This document shows, piece by piece, positions 1-8,185 of a stretch of DNA of 44,662 nucleotides. The stretch comes from an uncultured Clostridia bacterium (GTDB taxonomy: Bacteria; Bacillota; Clostridia; Oscillospirales; Oscillospiraceae). The stretch covers positions 1-44,662 of the forward strand of contig CAMOXK010000010.1 in the NCBI GenBank assembly GCA_946629065.1. The letters run 5' to 3'. The notes under the pieces are model-generated. The model did not search any database. It was not told the origin of the DNA and was given only the letters and a program-made list of their open reading frames with translations. Made by a program: the position numbers and the translations under genes. Within the stretch, counting starts at the first letter, position 1. Each line of letters starts with the position of its first letter.

Positions 1-518
1 CCCCCGCCTCCACGGTGTTCGTCTTCCCCAACAACAAGAACATCATCATGGCGGCCGAGCAGGCCGTGCCTCTCACGGAAAAGCACGTCATCGTCATGCC
101 CACCAAGACCGTGCCCCAGGGCATCTCCGCCCTCTTGAACTTCAACCCCGACGAGAGCGAGGAGTCTCTGGTTGGCGCCATGGGCGAGGCCATCGGCAAG
201 GTCCACACCGCCATGATCACCTATGCCGCCCGGGATTCGGACTTCGGCGGCCACGCCATCCACGCGGGCGAGTATCTGGCCCTGCTGGACGGCGCCCTCA
301 TCGGCAGCTACACCAACATCAAGACCCTCTTCAAGGAGCTGAGCTGGGCCTTCGACGATTACCATCCCGAATTTATCACCGTCTACTACGGCGAGGATGT
401 GCGGGCGGAGGACGCAAACCAGGCGGCGGCCACCATCGAGGGCAACTTCCCCGATGCTGAGGTCAGCGTGGTGGAGGGCGGCCAGCCGGTGTACTACTAC
501 ATGATCTCCGTGGAGTGA
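1..518 (+). CDS. FakA/YloV-like fatty acid kinase, C-terminal fragment
   Basis: The gene enters from the left edge; the open frame is read from base 3 to the stop at 516-518, so about 171 C-terminal residues are visible. The run VFPNNKNIIMAAEQA, followed by VIPTKT-like VMPTKTVPQGISALLNF, is the typical C-terminal domain of DAK2-domain proteins of the YloV/FakA family. In Firmicutes FakA phosphorylates fatty acids held by a FakB (DegV) protein, feeding exogenous fatty acids into phospholipid synthesis. The ATP-binding DAK2 domain lies outside the window, so the kinase function cannot be checked here. The first in-frame GTG (15) is internal, not a start. A hairpin cluster follows the stop. Confidence 0.85.
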   Translation, partial: PASTVFVFPNNKNIIMAAEQAVPLTEKHVIVMPTKTVPQGISALLNFNPDESEESLVGAMGEAIGKVHTAMITYAARDSDFGGHAIHAGEYLALLDGALIGSYTNIKTLFKELSWAFDDYHPEFITVYYGEDVRAEDANQAAATIEGNFPDAEVSVVEGGQPVYYYMISVE

Positions 519-552
519 TCGTTTTTCGTTTCCAGTTTTTCGTTATAGAAGA

Positions 553-579
553 AGCGCCCCGGCTTTCGCCGGGGCGCTC
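553..579. repeat. GC-rich hairpin, copy 1
   Basis: Perfect inverted repeat AGCGCCCCGGC-TTTC-GCCGGGGCGCT. The same hairpin recurs at 745-772. This copy lacks a T-run on either side, so it is probably a repeat unit or transcript-stabilising stem, not a full terminator. Confidence 0.7.
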
Positions 580-674
580 TCAGACTGTACGCCCATGCGG
601 CAACGCTTGGACACGCATGGGGGGATTGTGAAGGGGGGAGGGCGAAGGGATGCCCCCCTTCACGTTCAATCCGC

Positions 675-712
675 GCAAAAATGGGAACTTTTTCGGTAGT
701 TCCCATTTTTGC
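675..712. terminator. bidirectional terminator between convergent genes
   Basis: Stem GCAAAAATGGGAACT / AGTTCCCATTTTTGC around an 8-nt loop. The G/C core is followed by a T-run on both strands, so it can end the plus-strand kinase transcript (stop at 518) and the convergent minus-strand gene ending at 785. Confidence 0.65.
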
Positions 713-717
713 GTTTC

Positions 718-744
718 AAGCTGTCGACACTTTGTCGACAGCTT
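718..744. repeat. 12-bp palindromic hairpin AAGCTGTCGACA
   Basis: Perfect inverted repeat with a 3-nt loop, directly abutting the hairpins on both sides (675-712 and 745-772). It contains two SalI-like GTCGAC cores. Function is unknown; it may be part of a compound terminator. Confidence 0.6.
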
Positions 745-772
745 GAGCGCCCCGGCTTTCGCCGGGGCGCTC
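745..772 (+). terminator. terminator-like hairpin, copy 2 of the 553 hairpin
   Basis: GAGCGCCCCGGC-TTTC-GCCGGGGCGCTC followed on the plus strand by a T-rich run (771-784), the layout of an intrinsic terminator. It is the second copy of the stem at 553-579, separated from it by two other hairpins. Confidence 0.5.
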
Positions 773-784
773 TTCTTTTGTCTT

Positions 785-3568
785 TCAGTTTTTCGGCGGG
801 GTCACGTCCGTGCGCCAGTTTTCCTCCCGGAAGATGTCGTCATGGACGGAGAGCCAGGGGGCGGGCAGGAAGGTATTGCCCGCGTTTTCCTCCACATCCC
901 ACAGGTAGGAGGTGGAGACGTAGAGCTCCGGGGCGTATTTGGCCGCGTCGCTGAGAGGCTTTCCCGTGAAGGGATTGACCGGATCCGCGATCAGATCCCG
1001 GGTAGCCAGCAGGGGCACATCCGCGTTGGTCATAAAGCGATCGTCCCGCACCATGGGGCCGGAAGCGCCGAAGTCCTTCACCAGAAGCAGCGGGTTATAG
1101 CTGGTGACCTCCAGCTCCCCGTTGCGGAAGCAGAGCTCCGGCATCAGTCCGTCCATGCCGCGGCCGTGGTCGGAGACCAGGATGATGCGGGTGTTGTCAT
1201 AGACCCCATTGGCCCGCAGATCGTCGAACCAGCGGCCCAGCAGCAGCATGCTGGCCATGTTTGCCTGATAGTGCAGGATCTGATTCTCGGTCTCCAGGGC
1301 GAAGGAGCGGCCGTCGATCGAGTAGCGGAGGGGGTGGGCGGCCTCATAGGCGCTGTTGTCCACCACGTCGGCGGGGACGTAGTCCGGCTCCTGGAGCAGC
1401 ATGGGCTCATGGGTGCTGTCGTTTGCCAGCAGGAGAAGGGTGTTCTTTGCCCCGTCCTCATAGGCGGTGATCTCCGGCAGGGCCTCCAGCACGGTATAGG
1501 AATCCATGAACAGGGAATTGACGCCGACGGAGTGGGTCAAGTCCGTCCGGGACTGGAAGGGGCGGGAGAGCTGGGCGTTGGTTTCGCTGTAGGTCCCGTT
1601 GTCATAGAGGAAAGGCTGGGCAGCGAGCGGAAGGCTCTTGAGCAGGCCGTAGCAGAAGAAATTGCGGTTCAGCTGCCGGGTGGCGTTGGCAGCTGCCTCC
1701 TCCGCGTCCTCCACATAGCGGCCCTTGGTGATAAAGGTCCGGATCTCCGGGTACTCGTCATAGATGGAGAGATCCGGGATCCACTGGTAGCCCGCGTAAG
1801 GGGGATCGCAGACCGTAACGGTAAAGTCCGCCCGATCAAACAGCACGGGCATGACCTTCAGGGCCTCGTCGTGCTTGTCCTTCAACAGCTCTTCGCTGCG
1901 CCGGTCGATCTCCGTGGGCATGTACTCATAGCCGCCGAAGAGTCCCGGCGATCCCAGGTTGGTATAGGCGCCGAAGGAGAGGGTATTGGGGTAGTAGACA
2001 AAGCCGGAAAACTGCTCCTGCAGCTCGGGCTTTTCCTGGAGCAAATAGGGAACGAAGCCGTTGATGGCCCGGTCCAGCATGATGACCACCACGTTTTTCC
2101 CCTCTTTGCTCAGGGGAATGTCCGGCTCGCCCCGCAGTCGGGTCAAAAGATCCCGCTGCTCCTCCTCGTTCCGGGCCAGGACCGTCTGCCGCAGCTCCCG
2201 GAACTGGCTCTGGGTCTGAACCAGATTCAGCACCGACATGCAGAGGACGGCGGCCGAGGCCGCCAGGAGGACGAAGCGGGGGAGCTCCCGCCGCTTTTTC
2301 CAAACCAGAAGCAGCAGGGCGGAGAGCGCCAGCAGCACCAGCAGATTCAGCAGGATCTCCTTTGCGGAGAAGCTGGGCGTCAGCTCAAACTGCAGCGTGG
2401 GGGAGAGGAGCCCCAGATCCCGGCCGAAAGCCATGTAGTCCACCAGGGCCCAGCCGGAGCCCAGCCAGACTCCCAGCTCCATAAGCCGCTTTCCCCAAGG
2501 GCCGGAGAGGGCATAGAAGACCCCCAGCCAAACGAGGAAGGTCCCCGCCGCCAGCAATCCCGAGGCCAGCACATAGCCCAGCGGGGAGCGGAGGGTATAG
2601 ACATTGATGAACTCCGCCGGGGAGGAGCGGACCACCGCCGAGGGGATCAACAGACCCATCAACAGCGCGAGGAACAGGCAGCCCAGGCGGAAGATCCGCC
2701 GGTCGGTGCCGGTGATCTCCGGTGCGGGAAGGGTCCTGCTCCGGCGCCGCCGCAGCAGCGTCAAAACCAGGGGCAGCTGCAGCAGAAGCAGCAGCATGAC
2801 GGCATAGAGCTGATGCCGGGTCGTGTCCATGGGGCGGACAAAGAGCACCAACACCAAAAGCACGGCACTCACGGCGGAAAACAGGCCGCAGAGCACCAGG
2901 CGCGGGTTTTTCAGCTTGTAGAAGATGTTCTTGACCAGAGAAAAGACATTGTTCAAGGTCCAGTAAAACACCAGGCCTGCGGGAGAGTCATAGAGGAAGA
3001 ACAGGAAGATCAGCGCCATACCGTAGAGCTGCAGCTTGCTTTTCAGCGACATGCCCCGGGTATAGATGGCGCCGGAGACGAAGTTGACAGCGGTCATCAG
3101 GATGGGCAGCAGGTTCACCCCGAAGAGCAGACCGTCCGGCGCGCCAAGGTCCCGGATGGGGCCGAAGGAGACACCCTGCAGCAGCTGCAGCCCGGAGAGG
3201 AAGCGGTAGGCCGCAATGAAGAAGGGGATCTCCAGCAGCAGGGAGAGGGAGCCTTTCAGGGCATAGGCAGGCTTGTAGTTGTTCTGCCGGTAATAGGTCT
3301 GCAGCATCATGAAGCGCTCTTCCCCGGAGAAGGTCTTCTTGATATGCCTGACCCAGGGCTGCAGCCGCTGCTCCAGCTCCCGCTCCTCGGCCTGCATGGC
3401 ATCCGCCTGCCGGTAGAGGGGCAGCACCAGGAAATTCATCCCCAGGCTCAGCACGATGATGGAGAGGCCCTCGTTGCCCAGGATCCGATAGCTCAGGGAA
3501 TAGAGCACATCGAAGAGCAGCTCCAGGGGGCCGATCAGGATTTGATAAAGAGCAGAGAAAAAGGACAT
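785..3568 (-). CDS. YidC/Oxa1-like membrane domain fused to a sulfatase/LtaS-like hydrolase
   Basis: This 927-residue membrane protein starts at ATG 3568, preceded by AAAAGGAGC. Residues about 1-220 resemble the YidC/Oxa1 insertase core (LSIIVLSLGMNFLVLPLY, then IPFFIAAYRFL and SPAGLVFYWTLNN, a typical YidC last-helix pair). Residues about 223-450 add roughly seven further hydrophobic helices. Residues about 490-870 form an extracytoplasmic alkaline-phosphatase/sulfatase-superfamily domain: VVVIMLDR (Asp499), AYTNLGSPGLFGG in the nucleophile region, NDSTHEP and VSDHGRG (Asp800, His801, metal ligands). The second half resembles lipoteichoic-acid or phosphoglycerol transferases. The arginine normally found in the first YidC helix appears to be Asn45, so canonical insertase activity is doubtful. 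A role in envelope glycopolymer modification is inferred. Confidence 0.8.
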   Translation of the reverse strand: MSFFSALYQILIGPLELLFDVLYSLSYRILGNEGLSIIVLSLGMNFLVLPLYRQADAMQAEERELEQRLQPWVRHIKKTFSGEERFMMLQTYYRQNNYKPAYALKGSLSLLLEIPFFIAAYRFLSGLQLLQGVSFGPIRDLGAPDGLLFGVNLLPILMTAVNFVSGAIYTRGMSLKSKLQLYGMALIFLFFLYDSPAGLVFYWTLNNVFSLVKNIFYKLKNPRLVLCGLFSAVSAVLLVLVLFVRPMDTTRHQLYAVMLLLLLQLPLVLTLLRRRRSRTLPAPEITGTDRRIFRLGCLFLALLMGLLIPSAVVRSSPAEFINVYTLRSPLGYVLASGLLAAGTFLVWLGVFYALSGPWGKRLMELGVWLGSGWALVDYMAFGRDLGLLSPTLQFELTPSFSAKEILLNLLVLLALSALLLLVWKKRRELPRFVLLAASAAVLCMSVLNLVQTQSQFRELRQTVLARNEEEQRDLLTRLRGEPDIPLSKEGKNVVVIMLDRAINGFVPYLLQEKPELQEQFSGFVYYPNTLSFGAYTNLGSPGLFGGYEYMPTEIDRRSEELLKDKHDEALKVMPVLFDRADFTVTVCDPPYAGYQWIPDLSIYDEYPEIRTFITKGRYVEDAEEAAANATRQLNRNFFCYGLLKSLPLAAQPFLYDNGTYSETNAQLSRPFQSRTDLTHSVGVNSLFMDSYTVLEALPEITAYEDGAKNTLLLLANDSTHEPMLLQEPDYVPADVVDNSAYEAAHPLRYSIDGRSFALETENQILHYQANMASMLLLGRWFDDLRANGVYDNTRIILVSDHGRGMDGLMPELCFRNGELEVTSYNPLLLVKDFGASGPMVRDDRFMTNADVPLLATRDLIADPVNPFTGKPLSDAAKYAPELYVSTSYLWDVEENAGNTFLPAPWLSVHDDIFREENWRTDVTPPKN

Positions 3569-3636
3569 GGTTTGCTCCTTTTCCGCACCGGAAGGGCTTC
3601 CGGGCGGGAATACTCACGAAAGGTTCCCTCGCAGCA

Positions 3637-3660
3637 GCAGCGCCTCAAAGGAGGCGCTGC
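3637..3660. repeat. stem-loop GCAGCGCCTC-AAAG-GAGGCGCTGC
   Basis: Perfect 10-bp stem between the stop of the lipoprotein gene and the start of the YidC-sulfatase gene. No clear T-run follows on the minus strand, so it may only attenuate read-through from the lipoprotein gene. Confidence 0.5.
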
Positions 3661-3676
3661 ATGCTTTTGCCGGTTT

Positions 3677-4372
3677 TCAGTCCGCCAGGTCCAGATAGCC
3701 GGAGGCGCTCTCCGCGCGCACCTGGTTCAGGTCGATATAGAAGCCGGACCAGACCTTGGACTCCATGTTGATGTTGGCCCAGCCGGAGAAGAAGGCGTTG
3801 GAGTAGCCGCTGTGGCGGCTGAAATCCGTGCCATAGGCGCTGTAGGGCAGGGCGTAGCAGTCAAACACCGCGGATTTGGTGGCGGTGGCCTCCTTCAAAG
3901 GCGCCCCGTCATAGCCGAAGTCGTTGGTGTGGCTGTAGTGATAGTTCTTGGTGTCCACGTCCAGGGTGTTGTAATACACGTCAAAGGAAAAGCTGAAGTC
4001 CACCCGATAGTCCCCGCCGCCGATCACCTGATCCAGATATTCATCCCGCAGCACCACGCAATAGGTCTGGCAGACTTGGGCGATGACGCCGGCGCTGGTG
4101 ATGGAATAGAGGGGGATCTCCCGAAGCTGGAAATAGGTCTCCCAGTTGGCAAGGCTGATCTCCACCCGGTGGGAGGGGCGGGTATCCGGCGTGGGCGGAG
4201 GTGTGACGACAGTCTCCTCCCCCTCCGGCGTCAGCAGGGCCACCTCCGGCGTGGGGATCACCGGCAGCTCCTCCGGCGTTTCCGTAGGGGCCGGTTCCCC
4301 TGCTTTTTGCCCGCAGGCGCAGAGCGACAGGCCCAGAGCCAGGGCCAGGATAATACAAATCAGGCGTTTCAT
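3677..4372 (-). CDS. putative lipoprotein of unknown function
   Basis: The 231-residue product begins MKRLICIILALALGLSLCAC, a lipoprotein signal peptide with lipobox LCAC. A proline/threonine-rich linker (residues about 24-65) probably spans the cell wall. A globular part follows, ending near YLDLAD, rich in aromatic residues and beta-prone segments. I do not recognise the family. The gene sits between two minus-strand envelope genes (FUSC-HAD upstream, YidC-sulfatase 108 bp downstream) and has its own promoter at 4416-4445. An envelope-associated role is inferred from the signal and context only. Confidence 0.75.
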   Translation of the reverse strand: MKRLICIILALALGLSLCACGQKAGEPAPTETPEELPVIPTPEVALLTPEGEETVVTPPPTPDTRPSHRVEISLANWETYFQLREIPLYSITSAGVIAQVCQTYCVVLRDEYLDQVIGGGDYRVDFSFSFDVYYNTLDVDTKNYHYSHTNDFGYDGAPLKEATATKSAVFDCYALPYSAYGTDFSRHSGYSNAFFSGWANINMESKVWSGFYIDLNQVRAESASGYLDLAD

Positions 4373-4415
4373 GGCATTCTTTCCGTTTCCTTGGTTTTCC
4401 CTTGCGTTATAGATT

Positions 4416-4445
4416 ATTATAGTCCCGGAGGACTTCCCCCGTCAA
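4416..4445 (-). promoter_or_regulatory. sigma-A-type promoter for the lipoprotein gene
   Basis: Read on the minus strand: TTGACG (4440-4445), 18-bp spacer, TATAAT (4416-4421), 43 bp upstream of the ATG at 4372. It overlaps the last codons of the upstream gene (stop at 4442), so the lipoprotein gene can be transcribed independently. Confidence 0.6.
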
Positions 4446-5740
4446 CTGTGGAAAATATTGCGCCAGCCCCGGAGATCCACAGGCTCGAAACGGCGCTTGA
4501 GCTCCCGGACCAGGTGGTTGTGGTCGGCGCTTTCGATGACCACGTCATACTGCCCGGGGATGGAGCCGAAGGTCACGGTCTCCCTGGGCTGCAGACGCTG
4601 CTGCAGCTTCCGGAGCATCGTTCGACGGGAGACGGCGGCGTCATAGATCTTCAAGGTGGAATAGCCCGGGAAGGGCGAGGGCGCCAGTACCGCCCGATAA
4701 TCCCCGCTCCAGTTCTCCGCCAGGAAGGCACGCAGCTTTTCCTCCAGCAGCTCCGTCTTCTCCAGGATCAGCAGATAGAGCAGGTCCCGGTCCAAGTCCG
4801 CGGGGGAGTGGACATAGTTGCGGTAGGCCGAGCGGCGCTTTTGCTCAAAGAGCTGCTCCATGGCGGGGTTTGCCAGCTCCTCGTAGCGGATCACCAGCAG
4901 ATTCTCCTCCACGCTGTTGGAGAAGAAGGGCAGGTTCTCCCCATGGGCCCAGTTCACCAGACGCCGGGCCTTTTCGCCGCTCATGGGCATGGTCTCCAGA
5001 TACTCCATGGTCTTCATGTCATAGAGGGCGGCGCCGTCCATGGTGATCACCGGCAGCCGCAGCTCCACCCCGGCCAGCAGCTCCCGCACGGTGGCCTGGG
5101 TCTCGGAGGTGGCCACGGTGAACATGGCCCCGTCCTGCAGCAGGCGGTTCAGCTCCACCCTGGAATAGGGCGCGAGCTGCCGGTCCGGTCCCAGGATGGT
5201 GTCCCCGATGGAGGAGACGAAGAGGATGTCCTTGTTCCGCAGCCGGGGCAGGTGGAGGCGGTTTACGATCTCCGCCACCGCCACGCCGATGACGGTGTCC
5301 AGGGTGCGGTTGAAGGCATAGACATAGGGGCTCACGTCCTCGGCGTGCTTGATGCAGATGACCATGAACACCACCGCGGAGAAATAGGCCGTCTCGCTGA
5401 CCTTGAGCAGCACGGTGAAATACAGCACCATCCCGGTGAAGAGGCCCACCAGGGAAAAGTGCAGCCAGGGCTCCTCGTGGCCGAGGGTATTCAGCCACTG
5501 CTCAAGCAGCAGCAGGGCCAAGCCCCAGAAGGCGCCCACCAGGGTGCCGATGATGCGCTTGCGGGCCACGGTGCGCATGGTTTTGGTATAGGGCTGGATG
5601 CACTGGAGCACCGCAAGCCCGGCATAGAGGGGCTCCCCCTGCCGTCCCCGCAGCACATAGACCAGCAGGCACAGCCACACCGCGATCATGGTGCGCAGGA
5701 TCCGCTGGCCGGGGATGGGGAGCTTTTTCAGTCGATCCAT
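4442..5740 (-). CDS. FUSC/ArAE-type membrane protein fused to a degenerate HAD domain
   Basis: This 432-residue protein starts at ATG 5740, chosen because GGAGGTCATC lies directly upstream; the upstream ATG at 5761 has no such site. Residues about 15-160 carry five to six membrane helices with the pattern of FUSC/aromatic-acid-exporter proteins (PLYAGLAVLQCIQPY, KRIIGTLVGAFWGL). Residues about 168-430 resemble a Cof-type IIB HAD phosphatase (PVITMDGAALYD, FGSIPGQYDVVI). The first HAD motif reads FVSSIGDTIL where active members have DxDGT, so the nucleophilic aspartate is missing and the domain is probably a ligand-binding pseudo-enzyme. Substrate unknown. The fusion suggests a cytosolic sensor controlling an exporter-like channel (inference). 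Confidence 0.75.
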   Translation of the reverse strand: MDRLKKLPIPGQRILRTMIAVWLCLLVYVLRGRQGEPLYAGLAVLQCIQPYTKTMRTVARKRIIGTLVGAFWGLALLLLEQWLNTLGHEEPWLHFSLVGLFTGMVLYFTVLLKVSETAYFSAVVFMVICIKHAEDVSPYVYAFNRTLDTVIGVAVAEIVNRLHLPRLRNKDILFVSSIGDTILGPDRQLAPYSRVELNRLLQDGAMFTVATSETQATVRELLAGVELRLPVITMDGAALYDMKTMEYLETMPMSGEKARRLVNWAHGENLPFFSNSVEENLLVIRYEELANPAMEQLFEQKRRSAYRNYVHSPADLDRDLLYLLILEKTELLEEKLRAFLAENWSGDYRAVLAPSPFPGYSTLKIYDAAVSRRTMLRKLQQRLQPRETVTFGSIPGQYDVVIESADHNHLVRELKRRFEPVDLRGWRNIFHS

Positions 5741-5767
5741 GATGACCTCCGGAAAAATCATGGGGCT

Positions 5768-5796
5768 ATTATAAACGCTGGCCGGGCAAAGCGCAA
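5768..5796 (-). promoter_or_regulatory. promoter of the FUSC-HAD gene
   Basis: On the minus strand TTGCGC (5791-5796), 17-bp spacer, TATAAT (5768-5773), ending 27 bp upstream of ATG 5740. Confidence 0.6.
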
Positions 5797-5850
5797 GCTT
5801 CCCTTTTGCCCCCGGCTGTGGTAGGATGAGAAAAAAGGAGGCGAGGGAAC

Positions 5851-6471
5851 ATGAAGATCCTGGTCACAGGCTTTGAGCCCTTCGGGGGCGAGGACATCAA
5901 CCCCTCCTGGGAAGCGGTGGAGCGGCTGCATGCGCCGGAGGGGACGGAGCTTGTCCGGCTGCGGCTGCCGGTGGTCTTCCGGGAGGCGGGGGAGCAGCTG
6001 GCCGCCGCCCTGCGGCGGGAACAGCCGGATCTCGTCCTCTGCATCGGCCAGGCGGCGGGCCGGGACGCCATCACCCCAGAGCGGCTGGGCGTGAACCTGA
6101 TGGACGCCTCCATCCCGGATAATGCGGGCTTTCAGCCTCAGGAGGAGCCGGTGATCCCCGGCGCCCCCACGGCCTACTTTGCACGCCTGCCGGTGGCGGC
6201 GCTGGCCGAGGCCATCCGGGCCGCCGGCGTCCCGGCCCAGGTCTCCAACAGCGCGGGGCTTTTCGTGTGCAACGCCCTGCTCTACCGGCTGCTGTACGAG
6301 ATGGAGACGGGCTATCCCCACATGCGGGGCGGCTTTCTCCACGTCCCCTGCCTGCCGGAGCAGGCGGAAAGGCTGGGAAAAGAAAAGCCGCTGCCCTCGC
6401 TGGAACTCTCCCGGATCGTCCGCGGCCTCCAGGCCGCGCTGGACTTCTTCGGAGAGAACAGAGAAGCGTGA
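5851..6471 (+). CDS. pcp: pyrrolidone-carboxylate (pyroglutamyl) peptidase I
   Basis: The 206-residue protein matches the usual length of type I pyroglutamyl peptidases (C15 family), cytosolic cysteine peptidases that remove N-terminal pyroglutamate. It opens with MKILVTGFEPFGGEDINPSW, the family signature. The catalytic triad is visible: Glu77 in TPERLGVN, Cys140 in SAGLFVCN, His164 in FLHVPCLPEQ. ATG 5851 is preceded by AAAAAGGAGGCGAGGGAAC. It is transcribed divergently from the FUSC-HAD gene with about 110 bp between the starts. Confidence 0.95.
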   Translation: MKILVTGFEPFGGEDINPSWEAVERLHAPEGTELVRLRLPVVFREAGEQLAAALRREQPDLVLCIGQAAGRDAITPERLGVNLMDASIPDNAGFQPQEEPVIPGAPTAYFARLPVAALAEAIRAAGVPAQVSNSAGLFVCNALLYRLLYEMETGYPHMRGGFLHVPCLPEQAERLGKEKPLPSLELSRIVRGLQAALDFFGENREA

Positions 6472-6490
6472 ATCGGGAAGAAGCGGGGCG

Positions 6491-6539
6491 TCCCCTGTCC
6501 CATATTGTTTCCCCTGTCCCATGCTGTCCCCTGTCCCAT
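6491..6539 (+). repeat. three copies of TCCCCTGTCCCAT
   Basis: The 13-mer occurs at 6491-6503, 6510-6522 and 6527-6539, separated by 6 and 4 bp. The last copy ends 6 bp before the -35 box of the next gene. It could be slippage-derived or a cluster of activator sites. Confidence 0.6.
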
Positions 6540-6545
6540 GGCCCG

Positions 6546-6575
6546 TTGACATCGTTTGCCGCTATCGGTTATAAT
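6546..6575 (+). promoter_or_regulatory. consensus promoter of the secreted phosphatase gene
   Basis: TTGACA (6546-6551), 18-bp spacer, TATAAT (6570-6575): both boxes are perfect matches to the sigma-A consensus. The leader to the ATG at 6647 is about 65 nt. Confidence 0.8.
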
Positions 6576-6646
6576 ATGCTTGTCTGGCGGGATTGACGCC
6601 GGATAAAATGACGGACATCTGACAATCAAACAGGGAGGATGAAAAC

Positions 6647-7903
6647 ATGAAAAAACTTTTTGCGCTCCTGCTGACCTTGTGCCTGCTGCTAAGCCCGATC
6701 AGTGCTTATGCTGAGCCGGCAGAAAGCTTGGAAGAACCCCTTTCCGTTACGCTGGACGTTCTGAACAGAGGAGCGGACGCGTTCTACGGATGCGATGTGA
6801 ACATTTCAATCCAGGATTTTATCGCGCTGGGCTTTGAACTTGGTGACGCCTGTGATGTTGTTCTGGAAAATGATCTGTACCGTTACGAATTCAAATCCGT
6901 TCCCTTCTATAACGGCTATTACACAAAGACAGGCGATCCGCTGCTCTGCGCTTACGGCTATGCCGTGAAAGAAAACAGAGGAGAGGATTATCAGTACACA
7001 AGAACCGATTATCCCTATCTTCGCTTCTGCTTCAACAACAGGGAAATGTGGAACCTGCTGCATCTTACAACTGACATGAAATGCACCATCACGCTGGTTG
7101 AGCAGGGTGGATACGAATATGAACAGAAGCTCGTAGGCGGCCTGACCTACAGCAAGGACTTTGAAGACTACGAGGCGAAAAACGGGATTACGAAGGAAGA
7201 AGTTTTCGCAAACTTCCGGGCTGTCAAGTCCGACGCCATGAAGGAAAACGTGCTGTTCCGCTCGGCTTCTCCCTTTGACAACGCCAATAACAGAGCTCCC
7301 TACGTAAACGAACTGGCGAAGGCAAACGGGATCGATTACGTTTTGAATCTGGCGGATTCCCAGACGAAGATCGATAAGTATAAAGAGTCCGATGTATGGT
7401 CGGAACTGGACTATTCTCAGAAGCTTCTGGACAACGATCGGGTCTGTCTGATGTCCATGTCCGCAGCTTATGAAGGCGCAGCCTATCAGGCGGCGCTTGT
7501 CAAAGGACTGAACAGTGCGCTGGAGCACAATGCGACAAAGATCCTGTTCCACTGCACAGAAGGAAAAGACAGAACCGGTTTTGTGGGCCTGGTCCTGGAG
7601 AGCCTCTGCGGTGCTTCCTATGAGGAAATGCTGTTTGACTACATGGTGACCTACGATAACTATTACAACCTCACGGAAGCGTCGGACAAAACGGCGTATG
7701 ATTATATTGTGGAGCTGAAGTTCAACGATATGGTCAATTATCTTCTGACCTTCGATCCCTCCCTGGAGGCGAAGGGAGACGGCACCTATGATCTGGCCGG
7801 CGTGACACCGGAGAATTTTGCAACAGCAGCCAGAAATCTTCTGGCAAAAGCCGGAATGAGTGAAGACAACCTTCAGGCTTTGACTGCATTGCTGAAAAAG
7901 TAA
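6647..7903 (+). CDS. secreted tyrosine-phosphatase-like protein
   Basis: The 418-residue protein has a clear signal peptide (MKKLFALLLTLCLLLSPISAYA, cleavage after about residue 22) and no lipobox or wall anchor. Residues about 27-180 form an unrecognised N-terminal domain rich in beta strands. Residues about 190-400 match bacterial tyrosine-phosphatase-like hydrolases: VLFRSASPF, then the P-loop HCTEGKDRTG, in which Cys303 and Arg309 fit the CX5R active site. It is probably a secreted protein or phosphoinositide phosphatase. ATG 6647 is preceded by GGGAGGATGAAAAC. The gene is less GC-rich than its neighbours, which hints at transfer. Confidence 0.85.
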   Translation: MKKLFALLLTLCLLLSPISAYAEPAESLEEPLSVTLDVLNRGADAFYGCDVNISIQDFIALGFELGDACDVVLENDLYRYEFKSVPFYNGYYTKTGDPLLCAYGYAVKENRGEDYQYTRTDYPYLRFCFNNREMWNLLHLTTDMKCTITLVEQGGYEYEQKLVGGLTYSKDFEDYEAKNGITKEEVFANFRAVKSDAMKENVLFRSASPFDNANNRAPYVNELAKANGIDYVLNLADSQTKIDKYKESDVWSELDYSQKLLDNDRVCLMSMSAAYEGAAYQAALVKGLNSALEHNATKILFHCTEGKDRTGFVGLVLESLCGASYEEMLFDYMVTYDNYYNLTEASDKTAYDYIVELKFNDMVNYLLTFDPSLEAKGDGTYDLAGVTPENFATAARNLLAKAGMSEDNLQALTALLKK

Positions 7904-7984
7904 AATCCCCGCATGTTCAGGGGGACAGGGAGGCTTCCCTATCCCGCCGGACCCGGCACAATTGAATCTATAATCCGCTTTGCG

Positions 7985-8185
7985 GGGACCTCATCCACCG
8001 CATACCCGCAGGGCACGCAGAGCGGTCCCCCTATCCACCTTGCGGTGCCCGAAAAACACTTCGGGCTTACGCTTTTCCTCGTGTTTTTCGACCGCTGCGG
8101 AAAAAGAGCCCTCGCTTTTTCTGCCACAGGCAGCGCGAGGACTCTGTTCCCCCTTGCGCGGGGAAGGCTTCGCAGCACCCCGAGG
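7985..8185 (-). repeat. dispersed repeat B, copy 1
   Basis: The reverse complement of this stretch shares a core of about 100 bp with 27229-27330, including CCGCAGCGGTC and CCCGAAGTGTTTT. Both copies lie next to repeat A (8282-8505 and 26861-27207) in the same relative arrangement, so A+B form one composite unit present twice in opposite orientation. Open frames here occur on both strands and look like by-products of high GC, not genes. Confidence 0.65.

Noticed and set aside
650-5824. Very long open frame on the plus strand (over 1,700 codons)
   Set aside because: It runs antisense to three well-supported minus-strand genes with signal peptides, motifs and ribosome binding sites. Its translation is low-complexity and rich in Gly, Gln, His and Val, as expected from the reverse strand of GC-rich genes.
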